Shown here piece by piece: positions 9,489 to 18,132 of a stretch of DNA of 64,000 bases. The notes under the pieces are model-generated. The model made no database searches. It was not told the DNA's origin and saw only the letters and a list, made by a program, of their open reading frames with translations. Source of the stretch: Amaricoccus sp. Its GTDB lineage: Bacteria; Pseudomonadota; Alphaproteobacteria; Rhodobacterales; Rhodobacteraceae. The translations under genes were made by a program, and so were the position numbers. The DNA lies in the NCBI RefSeq assembly GCF_017995835.1, contig NZ_JAGOID010000003.1, forward strand, positions 1-64,000. Reading direction: 5' to 3'. Every line of letters starts with the position of its first letter. The first letter of the stretch is position 1.

Positions 9489-10781
9489 ATGCACGACATC
9501 CGCCTGATCCGCGAGACGCCCGAGGCGTTCGACGCCGCGCTGCGCCGGCGGGGGCTCGCGCCCATGTCGGGCGAGATCCTCGCGCTCGACGCGCGGCGGC
9601 GGGAACTGATCCACGCCGCCGAGACCGCGCTCGCCGAGCGCAACGCCGCGAGCAAGGCGGTGGGCGCGGCCAAGTCCCGGGGCGACGAGGCGGAGTTCGC
9701 GCGGCTGCGCGGGCTCGTCGCCGCGAAGAAGGACGAGATCGCCGAGGCCGAGGCCGAGGCCGCGCAGGCGGACGGCGCGCTCCGCGACCTGCTCATGGGG
9801 CTGCCGAACGCCCCCTGCGACGACGTGCCGGACGGCGCGGACGAGACGGCGAACGTCGAGCTGCGCCGCTGGGGCGCGCCGCGGCGCTTCGACTTCAGGC
9901 CGCGCGAGCACTTCGAGATCCCGGGCGCGGCGGCGGGGATGGACTTCGCCGCGGCGGCGAAGCTCTCCGGCAGCCGCTTCGTCGTGCTGAGGGGCGCGGC
10001 GATCCGGGTCCACCGGGCGCTGGCGCAGCTGATGCTCGACCTGCATGTCGAGAAGCACGGGCTGGCCGAGGTCTGGACGCCGGTCCTCGTGCGCGACGAG
10101 GCGATGTACGGCACCAACCAGTTGCCGAAGTTCGCCGAGGAAAGCTACCAGACCACCAACGGCTGGTGGCTGATCCCGACGTCGGAAGTGACGCTGACCA
10201 ACCTCGTCGCCGGCGAGATCGTCGAGGACGCGAGGCTGCCGCTCCGGATGACCGCGCATTCCCAGTGCTTCCGCTCGGAGGCGGGATCGGCGGGCAAGGA
10301 CACGTCCGGGATGCTGCGCCAGCACCAGTTCGAGAAGGTCGAGATGGTGTCGATCACCCGGCCGGAGGACAGCCGGGCCGAGCACGAACGGATGACCGCC
10401 TGCGCCGAGGCCGTGCTCCAGGCGCTGGAGCTTCCCTATCGCGTCGTCGTCCTCTGCACCGGCGACATGGGCTTCGGCGCGCGGCGGACCCACGACCTCG
10501 AAGTCTGGCTTCCGGGGCAGGACACCTATCGCGAGATCAGTTCCTGCTCGGACTGCGGCGACTTCCAGGCGCGGCGGATGAACGCGCGGTTCCGCCGGGC
10601 CGAGGGCGAGAAGCCGGAATTCGTCCATACCCTCAACGGCTCGGGGCTCGCGGTCGGACGCACGCTGATCGCGGTCTTGGAGAACGGCCAGCAGGCGGAC
10701 GGCTCGGTGACGCTGCCCGCGGCGCTCCATCCCTACCTGCGCGGCGCCACCCGCATCGACCCGGAGGGGCGGCTCGTCTAG
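9489..10781 (+). CDS. serS: Seryl-tRNA synthetase
   Basis: Class II aminoacyl-tRNA synthetase of 430 residues that charges tRNA-Ser (and tRNA-Sec where present) in the cytoplasm. The N-terminal 100 residues form the long charged helical arm that contacts the tRNA variable loop. Motif 2 appears as [14 protein letters not shown] and motif 3 as [16 protein letters not shown]. The TSEV block for serine and ATP binding is also present. The ATG at 9489 begins the canonical MHDIRLIRE. In related genomes serS often sits beside yajC-secD-secF, but here it is about 33 kb away. Confidence 0.96.
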   Translation: MHDIRLIRETPEAFDAALRRRGLAPMSGEILALDARRRELIHAAETALAERNAASKAVGAAKSRGDEAEFARLRGLVAAKKDEIAEAEAEAAQADGALRDLLMGLPNAPCDDVPDGADETANVELRRWGAPRRFDFRPREHFEIPGAAAGMDFAAAAKLSGSRFVVLRGAAIRVHRALAQLMLDLHVEKHGLAEVWTPVLVRDEAMYGTNQLPKFAEESYQTTNGWWLIPTSEVTLTNLVAGEIVEDARLPLRMTAHSQCFRSEAGSAGKDTSGMLRQHQFEKVEMVSITRPEDSRAEHERMTACAEAVLQALELPYRVVVLCTGDMGFGARRTHDLEVWLPGQDTYREISSCSDCGDFQARRMNARFRRAEGEKPEFVHTLNGSGLAVGRTLIAVLENGQQADGSVTLPAALHPYLRGATRIDPEGRLV

Positions 10782-10814
10782 GCTCTCCCGGCCGGGTGTC
10801 GGGGGAGAGCGGGC

Positions 10815-11555
10815 ATGGCGGAGGGGTTTGCGACGGCGTTCGCGCGACACCGGCGCGAAGAGCACAGGATCGGGCGGCTTCAGGAGTTCCTCAAGCAGAT
10901 CGTCTACGGCGGCAACGACGGGATCGTGACGACATTCTCGGTGGTGGCGGGCTTCGCCGGCGCCGGCGCGGAGGGCGCGGCGACGGTCGGCGGCATGGCG
11001 GTGCTGCTGTTCGGGCTCGCCAACCTCCTCGCCGACGGCACGTCGATGGGGCTCGGGGAGTTCCTGTCGAGCCGGTCGGAGCGTGACGTCTACGTCTCGG
11101 TCCGGGCGCGGGAGCTGGCCGAGATCCGGACCAACCCGGAATTCGAGCGGGCGGAGGTGGTGGAGCTGCTCGGGCGCCGCGGGCTCAACCCCGGCGATGC
11201 GCGGACCATCGCCGAGGTGATGGCGCGCAATCCCGAGTTCATGGCCGACTTCATGATGCAGTACGAGCTGGAATTGCCCGACCCGACCGGAGACGAGCCG
11301 GCGGCGCGGGGGCTCGCGACCTTTGTCTCGTTCCTGACCTTCGGCTCCATGCCGCTCTGGCCATATTTCGTGTTGCCGCCGCAGCAGGCCGCCTTCCGCC
11401 TGTCGCTCGGCATGACCTTCGCGGCCCTGGTCGCGCTCGGCCTCCTGCGCTGGCGGGCCACCACGCAGGGGCTCGCGCGTTGCGTGGGCGAGACCGTTCT
11501 GGTCGGCGGGGTCTGCGCGGTGGTCGCCTATCTGGTCGGGCTGGCGTTCCGGTGA
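10815..11555 (+). CDS. VIT1/CCC1 transporter family protein
   Basis: Membrane protein of 246 residues of the VIT1/CCC1 family, which moves iron or manganese out of the cytosol. The signature is the IVYGGNDGIVTTFSVVAG segment near residues 29-46. About five membrane helices flank a hydrophilic helical domain around residues 90-160 (the family's metal-binding region, rich in Glu and Met). It follows serS by 33 bp and may be read through from it. The transported ion is inferred from the family. Confidence 0.85.
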   Translation: MAEGFATAFARHRREEHRIGRLQEFLKQIVYGGNDGIVTTFSVVAGFAGAGAEGAATVGGMAVLLFGLANLLADGTSMGLGEFLSSRSERDVYVSVRARELAEIRTNPEFERAEVVELLGRRGLNPGDARTIAEVMARNPEFMADFMMQYELELPDPTGDEPAARGLATFVSFLTFGSMPLWPYFVLPPQQAAFRLSLGMTFAALVALGLLRWRATTQGLARCVGETVLVGGVCAVVAYLVGLAFR

Positions 11556-11593
11556 GCACGCACTATGGTCTGGGGCGACAGGGGGAGGATCCG

Positions 11594-11962
11594 ATGCGGC
11601 GACGGAGCTTCGTCGCGGCGCTGGTCGCGTCAGCGGCGGCGCCGCGGATCGCGCGGGCCCATCACGGCTGGCGCTGGACCGAAGGGGCGGAGTTCACGCT
11701 CGAAGGCGTGATCCGCGAGGTGCGGCTCGGCAACCCGCATGGAATCCTGACCGTCGAGGCGGCGGACAAGGCGATGTGGGTGGTCGAGCTCGGCCAGCCC
11801 TGGCGCCACGCCGAGGCCGGGCTGCCGGAGGCCGAGCTGATGCCCGGCGTCGCGATCACGCTCGAGGGCCACCGCTCGGCCGACCCGGACGAGCTGCGCA
11901 TGAAGGCGGAGCGGGTGATCCTCGCGGGCGTGACCTACGATCTCTATCCCGACCGCAGCTGA
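11594..11962 (+). CDS. DUF6152 family exported protein
   Basis: A 122-residue protein with an N-terminal export signal starting MRRRSF and ending near ARA-HHGW. The arginine cluster before a hydrophobic stretch could be a Tat signal. The mature part starts with the HHGW motif typical of DUF6152 and forms a small beta-rich domain. The ATG at 11594 has a strong GGGGGAGG site 3-10 bases upstream. It is followed after 15 bp by the DUF6644 membrane protein, a pairing seen in other proteobacteria. Function is unknown. Confidence 0.75.
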   Translation: MRRRSFVAALVASAAAPRIARAHHGWRWTEGAEFTLEGVIREVRLGNPHGILTVEAADKAMWVVELGQPWRHAEAGLPEAELMPGVAITLEGHRSADPDELRMKAERVILAGVTYDLYPDRS

Positions 11963-11977
11963 GGCGGGGATCGCGCG

Positions 11978-12436
11978 GTGGAGCATCTCCTCGCCGCGAT
12001 CGAGGGCTCGGCCTTCGCCGAGAGCCTGCGCTGGTCGCGCTGGACCTATCCCTTCGTCAACGCCCTCCACGTCGTCGGGCTGGCGGCGCTGTTCGGTTCG
12101 ATCCTGCCGCTCGACCTGCGGATGCTCGGGCTGTTCCGGTCGGTTCCGCTCGCCGGGCTGACGCAGACGCTGCGGCCGGTCGCCGCGAGCGGGCTGGCGC
12201 TGGCGGTCGCGAGCGGCCTCGCGCTCTTCAGCGTGCGGGCGACCGAATACGCGGCGATGCCGCTCTTTCGCGCCAAGCTCGCGCTGGTGGCCTTCGGGGC
12301 GGCGAACGCGCTCCTGCTGACCGGGCCGCGCATCCACGCGGTGCGTCCCGGGCTGCTCCGGCTGGCGGGCGCGGCCTCGCTCCTGACCTGGCTCGCCGTG
12401 ATCGTCGCCGGGCGCTGGCTCGGATACCTCGACTGA
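11978..12436 (+). CDS. DUF6644 family membrane protein
   Basis: A 152-residue integral membrane protein with four hydrophobic segments. The first contains a histidine in the NALHVVGLAALFG stretch, the kind of position that can ligate heme in small membrane proteins, although that is only a suggestion. The GTG start lies 15 bp after the DUF6152 gene, so the two form an operon. The exported DUF6152 protein and this membrane protein probably work together, in an unknown process. Confidence 0.7.
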   Translation: MEHLLAAIEGSAFAESLRWSRWTYPFVNALHVVGLAALFGSILPLDLRMLGLFRSVPLAGLTQTLRPVAASGLALAVASGLALFSVRATEYAAMPLFRAKLALVAFGAANALLLTGPRIHAVRPGLLRLAGAASLLTWLAVIVAGRWLGYLD

Positions 12437-12499
12437 GCCCGCGCCGCCCCCGGCGCTTCAACTGGCCGAAACCGACCCATCATTCCCGACCGTTTTTCT

Positions 12500-12540
12500 A
12501 TGCATATGCGTCGTGCATGGGTCGTGCATGGGTTGTGCAT
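12500..12540 (+). repeat. Dispersed 41-bp GTGCAT element, copy 1
   Basis: The element opens with ATGCATATG and then has three GTGCAT units spaced exactly 11 bp apart, in the 220-bp gap between the DUF6644 gene and the universal stress protein gene. The second copy at 33132-33172 is in the opposite orientation and matches at 34 of 41 positions, including the 13-bp offset of the first GCAT. Spacing of one helical turn suggests a cooperative protein-binding array. I recognise no regulator for it. Confidence 0.7.
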
Positions 12541-12656
12541 CGCCCAAATCCTTGCCGACGCTTGCAGAATCTCCCCTTCCCGCCCGGCGGACGAAACCCC
12601 GTTGCTCCCGCCTCCCCCTTCGCCGAAGATCGCCGCCCTGACCCCGGGAGGCGCCC

Positions 12657-13115
12657 TTGAGGAAATTCCTGATCATCCTCGACGACACGCCCGAGATGCT
12701 GAACGCCATGCGCTACGCCGCGATCCGGGCCTCCAAGACCGGCGGCGGGGTGGAGATGCTCGCCATCGTCGACCCCGAGGAGTTCCAGCACTTCCTCGGC
12801 GTCGCCGACGTCATGCGGGCCGAGGCGCGCGAGAAGATCGAGGCGCATTTCCAGATCTTCAAGGACCGGATGGAGAAGCGCGAGGGCGTTACCCCGACCC
12901 TCGCGGTGCGCGAGGGCGACCGGGTGGACGTGATCATCCAGCATGTGAAGTCCGACCCCGAGATCGGGGTGCTCGTCCTCGGCGCGGGAGTGGACAAGGC
13001 CGGCCCGGGGCCCGTCGTCAGCGCCCTGACCGGGAGGCGGATGGCCGAGCTCGGGGTGCCGATCACCATCGTGCCGGGCTCGATGACCAAGGAGCAGATC
13101 GCCGCCACGACCTGA
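12657..13115 (+). CDS. Universal stress protein family protein
   Basis: Cytoplasmic UspA-fold protein of 152 residues. The start [18 protein letters not shown] and the end [20 protein letters not shown] match the family's nucleotide-binding fold. The G-x2-G-x9-G-S/T loop is only approximate, so ATP binding is uncertain. The start is TTG, chosen because GGGAGG lies just upstream and the protein then begins like relatives. It lies upstream of rpmG, which has its own promoter. Confidence 0.85.
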   Translation: MRKFLIILDDTPEMLNAMRYAAIRASKTGGGVEMLAIVDPEEFQHFLGVADVMRAEAREKIEAHFQIFKDRMEKREGVTPTLAVREGDRVDVIIQHVKSDPEIGVLVLGAGVDKAGPGPVVSALTGRRMAELGVPITIVPGSMTKEQIAATT

Positions 13116-13135
13116 ACGCGGCCCGACCCTCCGCC

Positions 13136-13163
13136 TTGACAGGCGGCGCGGAGCGGGTAGAAG
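13136..13163 (+). promoter_or_regulatory. Sigma-70 type promoter of rpmG
   Basis: A perfect -35 box TTGACA (13136-13141) and a -10-like TAGAAG (13158-13163) are separated by 16 bp. They lie 77 bp before the rpmG start and just after the stop of the universal stress protein gene. High ribosomal-protein expression fits the strong -35 box. Confidence 0.6.
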
Positions 13164-13240
13164 AGCGATCTGGTTTTCTGGTTCCGCCCGCGGGGCCGGT
13201 CGATGCGCGCGGCGAGCGCCGCGCCGAGAAGGACAAGACG

Positions 13241-13408
13241 ATGGCGAAGCCCACCACGATCAAGATCCGGCTGAACTCGACGGCCGACACCGGGCACTTC
13301 TACGTGACGAAGAAGAACGCGCGGACGATGACCGAGAAGATGGTCGTCAAGAAGTACGACCCCGTCGCGCGCAAGCACGTCGAATACAAGGAAGGCAAGA
13401 TCAAGTGA
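13241..13408 (+). CDS. rpmG: 50S ribosomal protein L33
   Basis: Ribosomal protein L33, 55 residues, a normal length. The start [20 protein letters not shown] and the lysine-rich end match alphaproteobacterial L33. It lacks the four zinc-binding cysteines, as do most proteobacterial versions. AAGGAC lies upstream of the ATG. It is a single-gene unit bounded by its own promoter and a strong hairpin. Confidence 0.95.
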   Translation: MAKPTTIKIRLNSTADTGHFYVTKKNARTMTEKMVVKKYDPVARKHVEYKEGKIK

Positions 13409-13454
13409 CCGCCCGCCGGCCCGCGAGGCCGGCCGCGATCACCCGACGCCCGTG

Positions 13455-13484
13455 ACGGCCCGGCGCTTCGCAGCGCCGGGCCGT
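13455..13484 (+). terminator. Strong hairpin after rpmG
   Basis: A perfect 13-bp inverted repeat (ACGGCCCGGCGCT / AGCGCCGGGCCGT) with a TCGC tetraloop starts 47 bp after the rpmG stop. The stem is extremely GC-rich, but no T-tract follows on the plus strand, so it may stabilise the mRNA end or assist Rho-dependent termination rather than work as a classic intrinsic terminator. Confidence 0.65.
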
Positions 13485-13550
13485 CGGCGTTCGCGACCGG
13501 ATGCTTCGGGCCGAATCGGCGCCACGCGCCGACCGGTCCCCGAGCGGATC

Positions 13551-13687
13551 ATACCGGCGGGCTCATGAAACGACTCGCGGACCTTTTTGACCTTTGGCCC
13601 GTTTATCGTGCGTACTCAGGTGGTTACCCTATCTATCACGCGTGTTAGCCCGTGTTGCGCCGGGTGGCCTGGTAGTCTCGCCGGTAT
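13551..13687 (+). mobile_element. MITE-like element, copy A
   Basis: A 137-bp non-coding element bounded by perfect 9-bp terminal inverted repeats ATACCGGCG and CGCCGGTAT. It is about 88% identical to copy B at 47327-47464, which lies in the opposite orientation; most differences are transitions plus a few single-base indels. The TA inside each end could be a target duplication of the IS630/mariner type. The right end touches the stop codon of the enoyl-CoA hydratase gene. A 27-codon reading frame (13565-13648) is broken in copy B, so coding is unlikely. No transposase is present in the window. Confidence 0.65.
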
Positions 13688-14478
13688 CACTGGTTCCAGT
13701 TGGGCGGGCGCTTGGCGAGGAAGGCGTCGATGCCCTCGGCGGTGTCCTCGCGCAGCATGTTCCGCGTCATCACCGCCCCGGCATAGGCGTAGGCGTCGCC
13801 GAGCCCCAGTTCGGCCTGCTCGTAGAAAGCGCGCTTGCCGATCGCGACCACCGGGCCGAGCTTGCCGGCGACAGCGCCGGCGAGGGCGCGGGTCGTCTCG
13901 GCGAGGGCCTCGGGCGCGGCCGTGCGGTTGACGAGGCCGAGTCGGCGGGCCTCCTCCGCTTCGACCAGTTCGCCGGTGGTCAGCAGCTCGAAGGCGGCCT
14001 TGCGACCGAGGTTGCGGGTCAGCGCCACCATCGGCGTCGAGCAGAACAGGCCGATGTTGACGCCATTTACCCCGAAGCGCGTCCCGTGCGCCGCGACCGC
14101 GAGATCGCAGGCGGCGACGAGCTGGCAGCCGGCGGCCACGGCTATGCCGTGGGTTTCGGCGATCACCGGCTGGGGGAGCCGCGGCAGCGTCATCATCATC
14201 GCGGCGCACTGGGCGAAGAGCGCCTCGAAGAAGGCGCGGCCGCCGTCCTCGGACTGGCGCGCCGCCGTCATCTCGCGCAGGTCGTGCCCGGCGCAGAAAG
14301 CGCGGCCGGCGCCACGCAGGATCACCACGCGGATGCTCCGGTCTTCGGCGAGCCGGTCGAGTTCGGCCTGCAACGCCGTCAGCATCCCCGTCGACAATGC
14401 GTTGAGGCGGGCGGGATCGTTGAGGGTCAGGGTCGCGACCGCATCCTCATCCTCACGCAGCACCAGGGTATCGGCCAT
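13687..14478 (-). CDS. Enoyl-CoA hydratase/isomerase family protein
   Basis: Crotonase-fold enzyme of 263 residues. The oxyanion-hole segments appear as GRAFCAGHDL and IAVAAGCQLVAACDLAVA. It should act on an acyl-CoA, most likely hydration or isomerisation of an enoyl-CoA, but crotonase members vary and the substrate is not readable. The usual catalytic glutamate positions are not both clearly conserved. The ATG at 14478 follows GGAGGA. Its stop codon abuts the MITE-like element. A thioesterase gene diverges from it after 85 bp. Confidence 0.85.
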   Translation of the reverse strand: MADTLVLREDEDAVATLTLNDPARLNALSTGMLTALQAELDRLAEDRSIRVVILRGAGRAFCAGHDLREMTAARQSEDGGRAFFEALFAQCAAMMMTLPRLPQPVIAETHGIAVAAGCQLVAACDLAVAAHGTRFGVNGVNIGLFCSTPMVALTRNLGRKAAFELLTTGELVEAEEARRLGLVNRTAAPEALAETTRALAGAVAGKLGPVVAIGKRAFYEQAELGLGDAYAYAGAVMTRNMLREDTAEGIDAFLAKRPPNWNQ

Positions 14479-14563
14479 GTCTGGTCCTCCTCTTGCGATC
14501 CGCCGCGTCCCGCGACAGGCTCCGCCCCAGATTGGCGCCGCGCGCCCGGACCGGATAGGCCAG

Positions 14564-14995
14564 ATGCGGACGAAGATGTCCATTCCCGAACTGCACGCCT
14601 TCCTCGCGGAGGTGTTTCCGCAGATGGCCGGCCGGTTCGAGATCGTCGGGCTGGAGCCGTTCCGCGCCCGGGTGCGGATGACCGCGGGCGAGACCGATCT
14701 GCGGCCGGGCGGCACGGTGTCGGGGCCGGCGATGTTCGGGCTCGCCGACGTCGCGTTTTATATCGTCACGCTCGCCATGATCGGTCCCGAGCCGCTGACG
14801 GTGACGACGAACTGCTCGATCGACTTCCTGCGCAAGCCCGCGCCGGGCGCGCTCGTCGCCGAGGCCAGGCTGCTGAAGCTCGGGCGCAGCCTGTCGGTCG
14901 GCGACGTCCTGATCTTCTCCGAGGGCGTCGCCGAACCGGTGGCGCGGGCCGGCCTCACCTACGCGATCCCACCCGGGCGCGGGACCGCGGTCTAG
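14564..14995 (+). CDS. PaaI family thioesterase
   Basis: Hotdog-fold acyl-CoA thioesterase of 143 residues. The segment GGTVSGPAMFGLADVAFYIV is the PaaI-type active-site helix region, and the later TNCSIDFLRKP strand is typical. It hydrolyses acyl-CoA thioesters in the cytoplasm. A start at the in-frame ATG at 14576 is also possible. Divergent placement with an enoyl-CoA hydratase suggests linked acyl-CoA metabolism. The stop overlaps that of the opposing flavoprotein gene at a shared CTAG. Confidence 0.82.
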   Translation: MRTKMSIPELHAFLAEVFPQMAGRFEIVGLEPFRARVRMTAGETDLRPGGTVSGPAMFGLADVAFYIVTLAMIGPEPLTVTTNCSIDFLRKPAPGALVAEARLLKLGRSLSVGDVLIFSEGVAEPVARAGLTYAIPPGRGTAV

Positions 14996-16188
14996 GTCCG
15001 GCCGGGGCGCCATCCGGCGGCCGCCCGGCCGGCATGGCGGCCGGTGGCGAGGCAGGCGGTCAGGAGGTAACCGCCGGTCGGGGCGTCCCAGTCGAGCATC
15101 TCGCCCGCGGCGAAGACGCCCGGCCTGACGCGGAGCATCAGGCCGGCGTCGAGCCCGGCGAACGACAGACCGCCGGCAGTCGAGATCGCCTCGTCGATCG
15201 GCCGCGGCCCGTCGAGCGGCAGGGGCAAAGCCTTGACCGCGGCGGCCGTGGCAGCCGGATCGGCAAGCGCCGGGCCCGCGAGCTCGCGCAGGAGGGCGAT
15301 CTTGACGGGCGACAGGCCGAGCGTGCGGCGCAAGTGGTTGGCGAGGCTGACGCGGCCGCGCGGGCGAGCGAGGCGCGCAGCGACCGCCGTCGCGTCGAGG
15401 TCCGGCGCGAGGTCGAGCACGAGCGCGGCGCCGGCCCGCAACTCCGGCCCCATCGCGTAGATGCCGCCGCCCTCGACCCCGCCGGCGGAGACGACGAACT
15501 CGCCGCGCGCGCTCCGGCCGCCGGCGGCGAGGCGGACCGGCTTGACCGCCGCGCCGAAGTGCCGCGCCATCGGCGCCGACCAGGCGCGGCGGAAGCCGAC
15601 ATTGGAGGGACGAAACGGCGCGAGCGGCGCGCCCTCGGCGGCGAGGATCGCCTGCCAGCCGCCATCGGAGCCCAGCCGGGCCCAGGAGCCGCCGCCGAGA
15701 GCAAGGACGGTCGCGCGGGGATGGAGACCGGTCTCGCCATCGGGGGTATCGAACGTGGCGGCCCCGTCCCGCCACCCCGTCCAGCGCCAGCGGGTGCGGA
15801 TCGTGACGTTCAGCGCGGCAAGGCGGGCGGCCCAGGCGCGTAGCAGGGGCGAGGCCTTCATCGCCACGGGGAAGATCCGGCCGGAACTGCCGGTGAAGGT
15901 CGGGACGCCGAGGCCGTTCGCCCAGGCGACCACGTCGTCGGGACCGAACTCTGCGAGGATCGGCGCGAGGAGCTCGCCTCCCTCCGGATAGGCGGCGGCA
16001 AAGGCCGCAGGCGGCTCGTCCTTGGAGAGGTTCAGGCCGGACTTGCCGGCCATCAGCAGCTTGCGGCCGATCGAGGGCTTCGTCTCGGCGACGACCACCC
16101 GCCGGCCGGCCGTAGCCAGCGTCTCGGCCGCCATCAGCCCGGCGGGGCCGGCTCCGATCACCAGCGCGTCGCAAGCCTCGGGCGTCAA
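14992..16188 (-). CDS. TIGR03862 family flavoprotein (HI0933/BaiN-like)
   Basis: NAD(P)/FAD-dependent oxidoreductase of 398 residues. The dinucleotide-binding motif GAGPAGLMAAE is at residues 12-22, followed by the GRKLLMAGKSGLNLS stretch typical of the HI0933/BaiN-like group. A second GG-rich FAD motif reads LALGGGSWARLG, and the C-terminal GEMLDWDAPTGGYLL closes the flavin site. The reaction is not known for this subgroup. It overlaps the upstream chaN-like gene by 4 bp and is translationally coupled to it. Confidence 0.85.
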   Translation of the reverse strand: MTPEACDALVIGAGPAGLMAAETLATAGRRVVVAETKPSIGRKLLMAGKSGLNLSKDEPPAAFAAAYPEGGELLAPILAEFGPDDVVAWANGLGVPTFTGSSGRIFPVAMKASPLLRAWAARLAALNVTIRTRWRWTGWRDGAATFDTPDGETGLHPRATVLALGGGSWARLGSDGGWQAILAAEGAPLAPFRPSNVGFRRAWSAPMARHFGAAVKPVRLAAGGRSARGEFVVSAGGVEGGGIYAMGPELRAGAALVLDLAPDLDATAVAARLARPRGRVSLANHLRRTLGLSPVKIALLRELAGPALADPAATAAAVKALPLPLDGPRPIDEAISTAGGLSFAGLDAGLMLRVRPGVFAAGEMLDWDAPTGGYLLTACLATGRHAGRAAAGWRPGRT

Positions 16189-17051
16189 TCGCCGCTCCGG
16201 TCATCCGGCGCGAGCAGGCCGGCGCAAGGATCGATCCGGCCGGCCGGCGCCGGCGTGAGAAACACCGCATCGAAGGCGCCCTCGCCCGGCGCCGGCGCGT
16301 CGTCGTCGAACTGGCCGAGGGTGACGACGCTCGCCCCCGGCTCGGCGAGCGCGATCATCGCCGGCGCGCCGCGGAGACGGTCGGCGTGGGCGGTCCCGGC
16401 GATCACCACCACCCGGGCGTCGCCGGTGATGATCCGCGCCCAGAGGGTCGCGTCGGCGATGACGGCGTCGCGAAAACGCTGCGCCTCCACCATTCCGGGC
16501 AACGCGTCCTCCGCGACGGCTTCGCAACGGGCGGCGCGCATCGTGGCCTCGCGCGCCGCCTGCTCCACCGGATCGAGGGGAACGTCGAGGCCGTAGATCG
16601 CGGCGTCCGGTCCGAAGGCTTCGGCGGCGCCCTGTTCTGCGGCCTCGCGCAACGCCTCGCGCGACGGCGCCGCGCCGAAGATTCGCGCATGCGGAGCGGC
16701 GTCCACGATGCTTGCCCAGGCCTCGGACTCCGGCCCGCCGCTCGCGGGCCATCCTGCCGCAACCCTCAGCGCCGCGTGGTCGCCGCCCGCCTCGCGCACG
16801 GCGTTCAGTTCCGCCTCGCGGTCCTGCGGGATCATCGCGAACACGATCGCGGCCGGCGCGAGGGCGCGCACGATCTCGGCCTGTCGACGGTGATGCTCGG
16901 GATTGTCGTACCTCTCGCCGAGGAAGACGATGTCGGCGCCCCGCGCCCGCTCCACGAAATCGGCGAGCGCCGCGTCGTCGGCGCCGGCCGCCGCGGCGCC
17001 CCACGACGCCGCGAGCAGCGCGAAGGCGATCTGCAACGCGGAGAATGCCAT
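16185..17051 (-). CDS. ChaN family protein
   Basis: A 288-residue protein of the ChaN (haem-binding, iron-regulated lipoprotein) family. The VFLGERYDNPEHHRRQ segment near residues 42-57 carries the conserved Glu and His residues. VVVIAGTAHADRLRG near the C-terminus is the second family motif. A signal peptide covers about residues 1-24 but has no lipobox cysteine, so this copy is probably soluble in the periplasm. It is the first gene of a two-gene unit with the TIGR03862 flavoprotein. An iron or haem role is inferred from the family. Confidence 0.78.
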   Translation of the reverse strand: MAFSALQIAFALLAASWGAAAAGADDAALADFVERARGADIVFLGERYDNPEHHRRQAEIVRALAPAAIVFAMIPQDREAELNAVREAGGDHAALRVAAGWPASGGPESEAWASIVDAAPHARIFGAAPSREALREAAEQGAAEAFGPDAAIYGLDVPLDPVEQAAREATMRAARCEAVAEDALPGMVEAQRFRDAVIADATLWARIITGDARVVVIAGTAHADRLRGAPAMIALAEPGASVVTLGQFDDDAPAPGEGAFDAVFLTPAPAGRIDPCAGLLAPDDRSGD

Positions 17052-17132
17052 CCCTGCTCCTCGGGCGACGGAAGGGATGAACTATCGCACGGAGACGCGA
17101 CCGGGTCACGCCACAGGCGCCGCCCGGCGCCG

Positions 17133-18014
17133 TCACGCACTCGCGAGGGCTTCGGCGGCGGATCCGGTGGTGCATTCGAGACGTCGGCGCAGCTTCAGCA
17201 GGGCCTGTGCTTCCAGCTGGCGGATGCGCTCCTTGGAAAGGCCGAGCTCCTGGCCGAGACTCTCCAGAGTCCGGGGCCCATCGCGGAGCTTGCGCTCGAC
17301 GATGATCATCCGCTCGCGGGCGTTGAGCGCGCCCATCGCCTCGGCGAGCCATGCACGCGCCCGGAGGATATCCGCCCGGCGCGTGACGGTTTCGGCGGCC
17401 TGCGGGGCATCGTCTTCAAGCGCATCGAGCCACTCCCGCCCCTCCTCGCCGGACTGCAGCGCGTTGAGGGAGAAGTCGGCGCCGGCGAGCCGCGCGTCCA
17501 TCATCTCGACGTCCCGGAGCGGAACACCGATCTCCTCGGCGATCATCTCCCGCAGGCGCCAGCCATCCAGCTTCTCGCCATTGGCCGACGCCTCGCGCTC
17601 GATTTGGGCGCGCACGCGGCCGAGGTTGAAGAACAGCGCCTTCTGTGATGATGTCGAGCCGGTGCGCACCAGCGACCAGTTGCGCATGACATAGTCCTGG
17701 ATCGAGGCCTTGATCCACCACACCGCGTAGGTCGAGAACCGCACCCCGCGGTCGGGGTCGAACTTGTCAGCCGCCTTCATCAATCCCACGCCCGCTTCCT
17801 GCACGAGGTCGGGCATCGGCGCGCCGTAGCGGCGATAGCGGGCCGCCATCGAAATGGCCAGGCGCATGTAGGCGTTCGCCAAGCGATGGAGCGCATGCTC
17901 GTCGCCATGCTCGCGCCATGCGCGGGCCAGGTTCAGCTCCGTCTCGGCGTCGAGCATCTCCGCGCCCAGCGCGCGCCGCCTCAGATTTCGGAAACCGGCG
18001 TCGTCGAAAGCCAT
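17133..18014 (-). CDS. rpoH: RNA polymerase sigma factor RpoH (sigma-32 family)
   Basis: Alternative sigma factor of 293 residues. Region 2 reads MPDLVQEAGVGLMKAADKFDP then the RFSTYAVWWIKASI helix that contacts -10 DNA. QKALFFNLGR is the RpoH box that marks sigma-32 proteins. Region 4 ends in the helix-turn-helix LGLSKERIRQLEAQALLKL. The first methionine after AGGAGGG (18014) was taken as the start. Sequence features and the stress-type promoter upstream point to the RpoHII type of alphaproteobacteria, which answers to oxidative rather than purely heat stress. That sub-assignment is inference. Confidence 0.9.
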   Translation of the reverse strand: MAFDDAGFRNLRRRALGAEMLDAETELNLARAWREHGDEHALHRLANAYMRLAISMAARYRRYGAPMPDLVQEAGVGLMKAADKFDPDRGVRFSTYAVWWIKASIQDYVMRNWSLVRTGSTSSQKALFFNLGRVRAQIEREASANGEKLDGWRLREMIAEEIGVPLRDVEMMDARLAGADFSLNALQSGEEGREWLDALEDDAPQAAETVTRRADILRARAWLAEAMGALNARERMIIVERKLRDGPRTLESLGQELGLSKERIRQLEAQALLKLRRRLECTTGSAAEALASA

Positions 18015-18107
18015 TCGGCGCCCTCCTCTGAACGAGGCCCGGGAGGGCCCCGGCAACTGCGGAGCCCGAAGCCTGGCGATCCGGGCCCCAGATCGACGCA
18101 GGAAGGT

Positions 18108-18132
18108 AACGCCGATCCCGTCGCTTCGTTCC
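18108..18132 (-). promoter_or_regulatory. EcfG-type promoter upstream of rpoH
   Basis: On the minus strand, GGAAC (18132-18128), exactly 16 bases, then CGTT (18111-18108) matches the GGAAC-N16/17-CGTT consensus of the alphaproteobacterial general stress sigma factor EcfG. It points toward rpoH and would leave a leader of roughly 90 bases. No ecfG, phyR or nepR gene is in the window. Confidence 0.55.

Noticed and set aside
13565..13648. 27-codon frame MKRLADLFDLWPVYRAYSGG... inside MITE-like copy A
   Set aside because: Copy B has indels and a stop after eight codons, so the frame is not conserved between the two copies.
16185..17051. Lipoprotein processing of the ChaN-like protein
   Set aside because: The signal region has no cysteine, so the family label lipoprotein was not applied.
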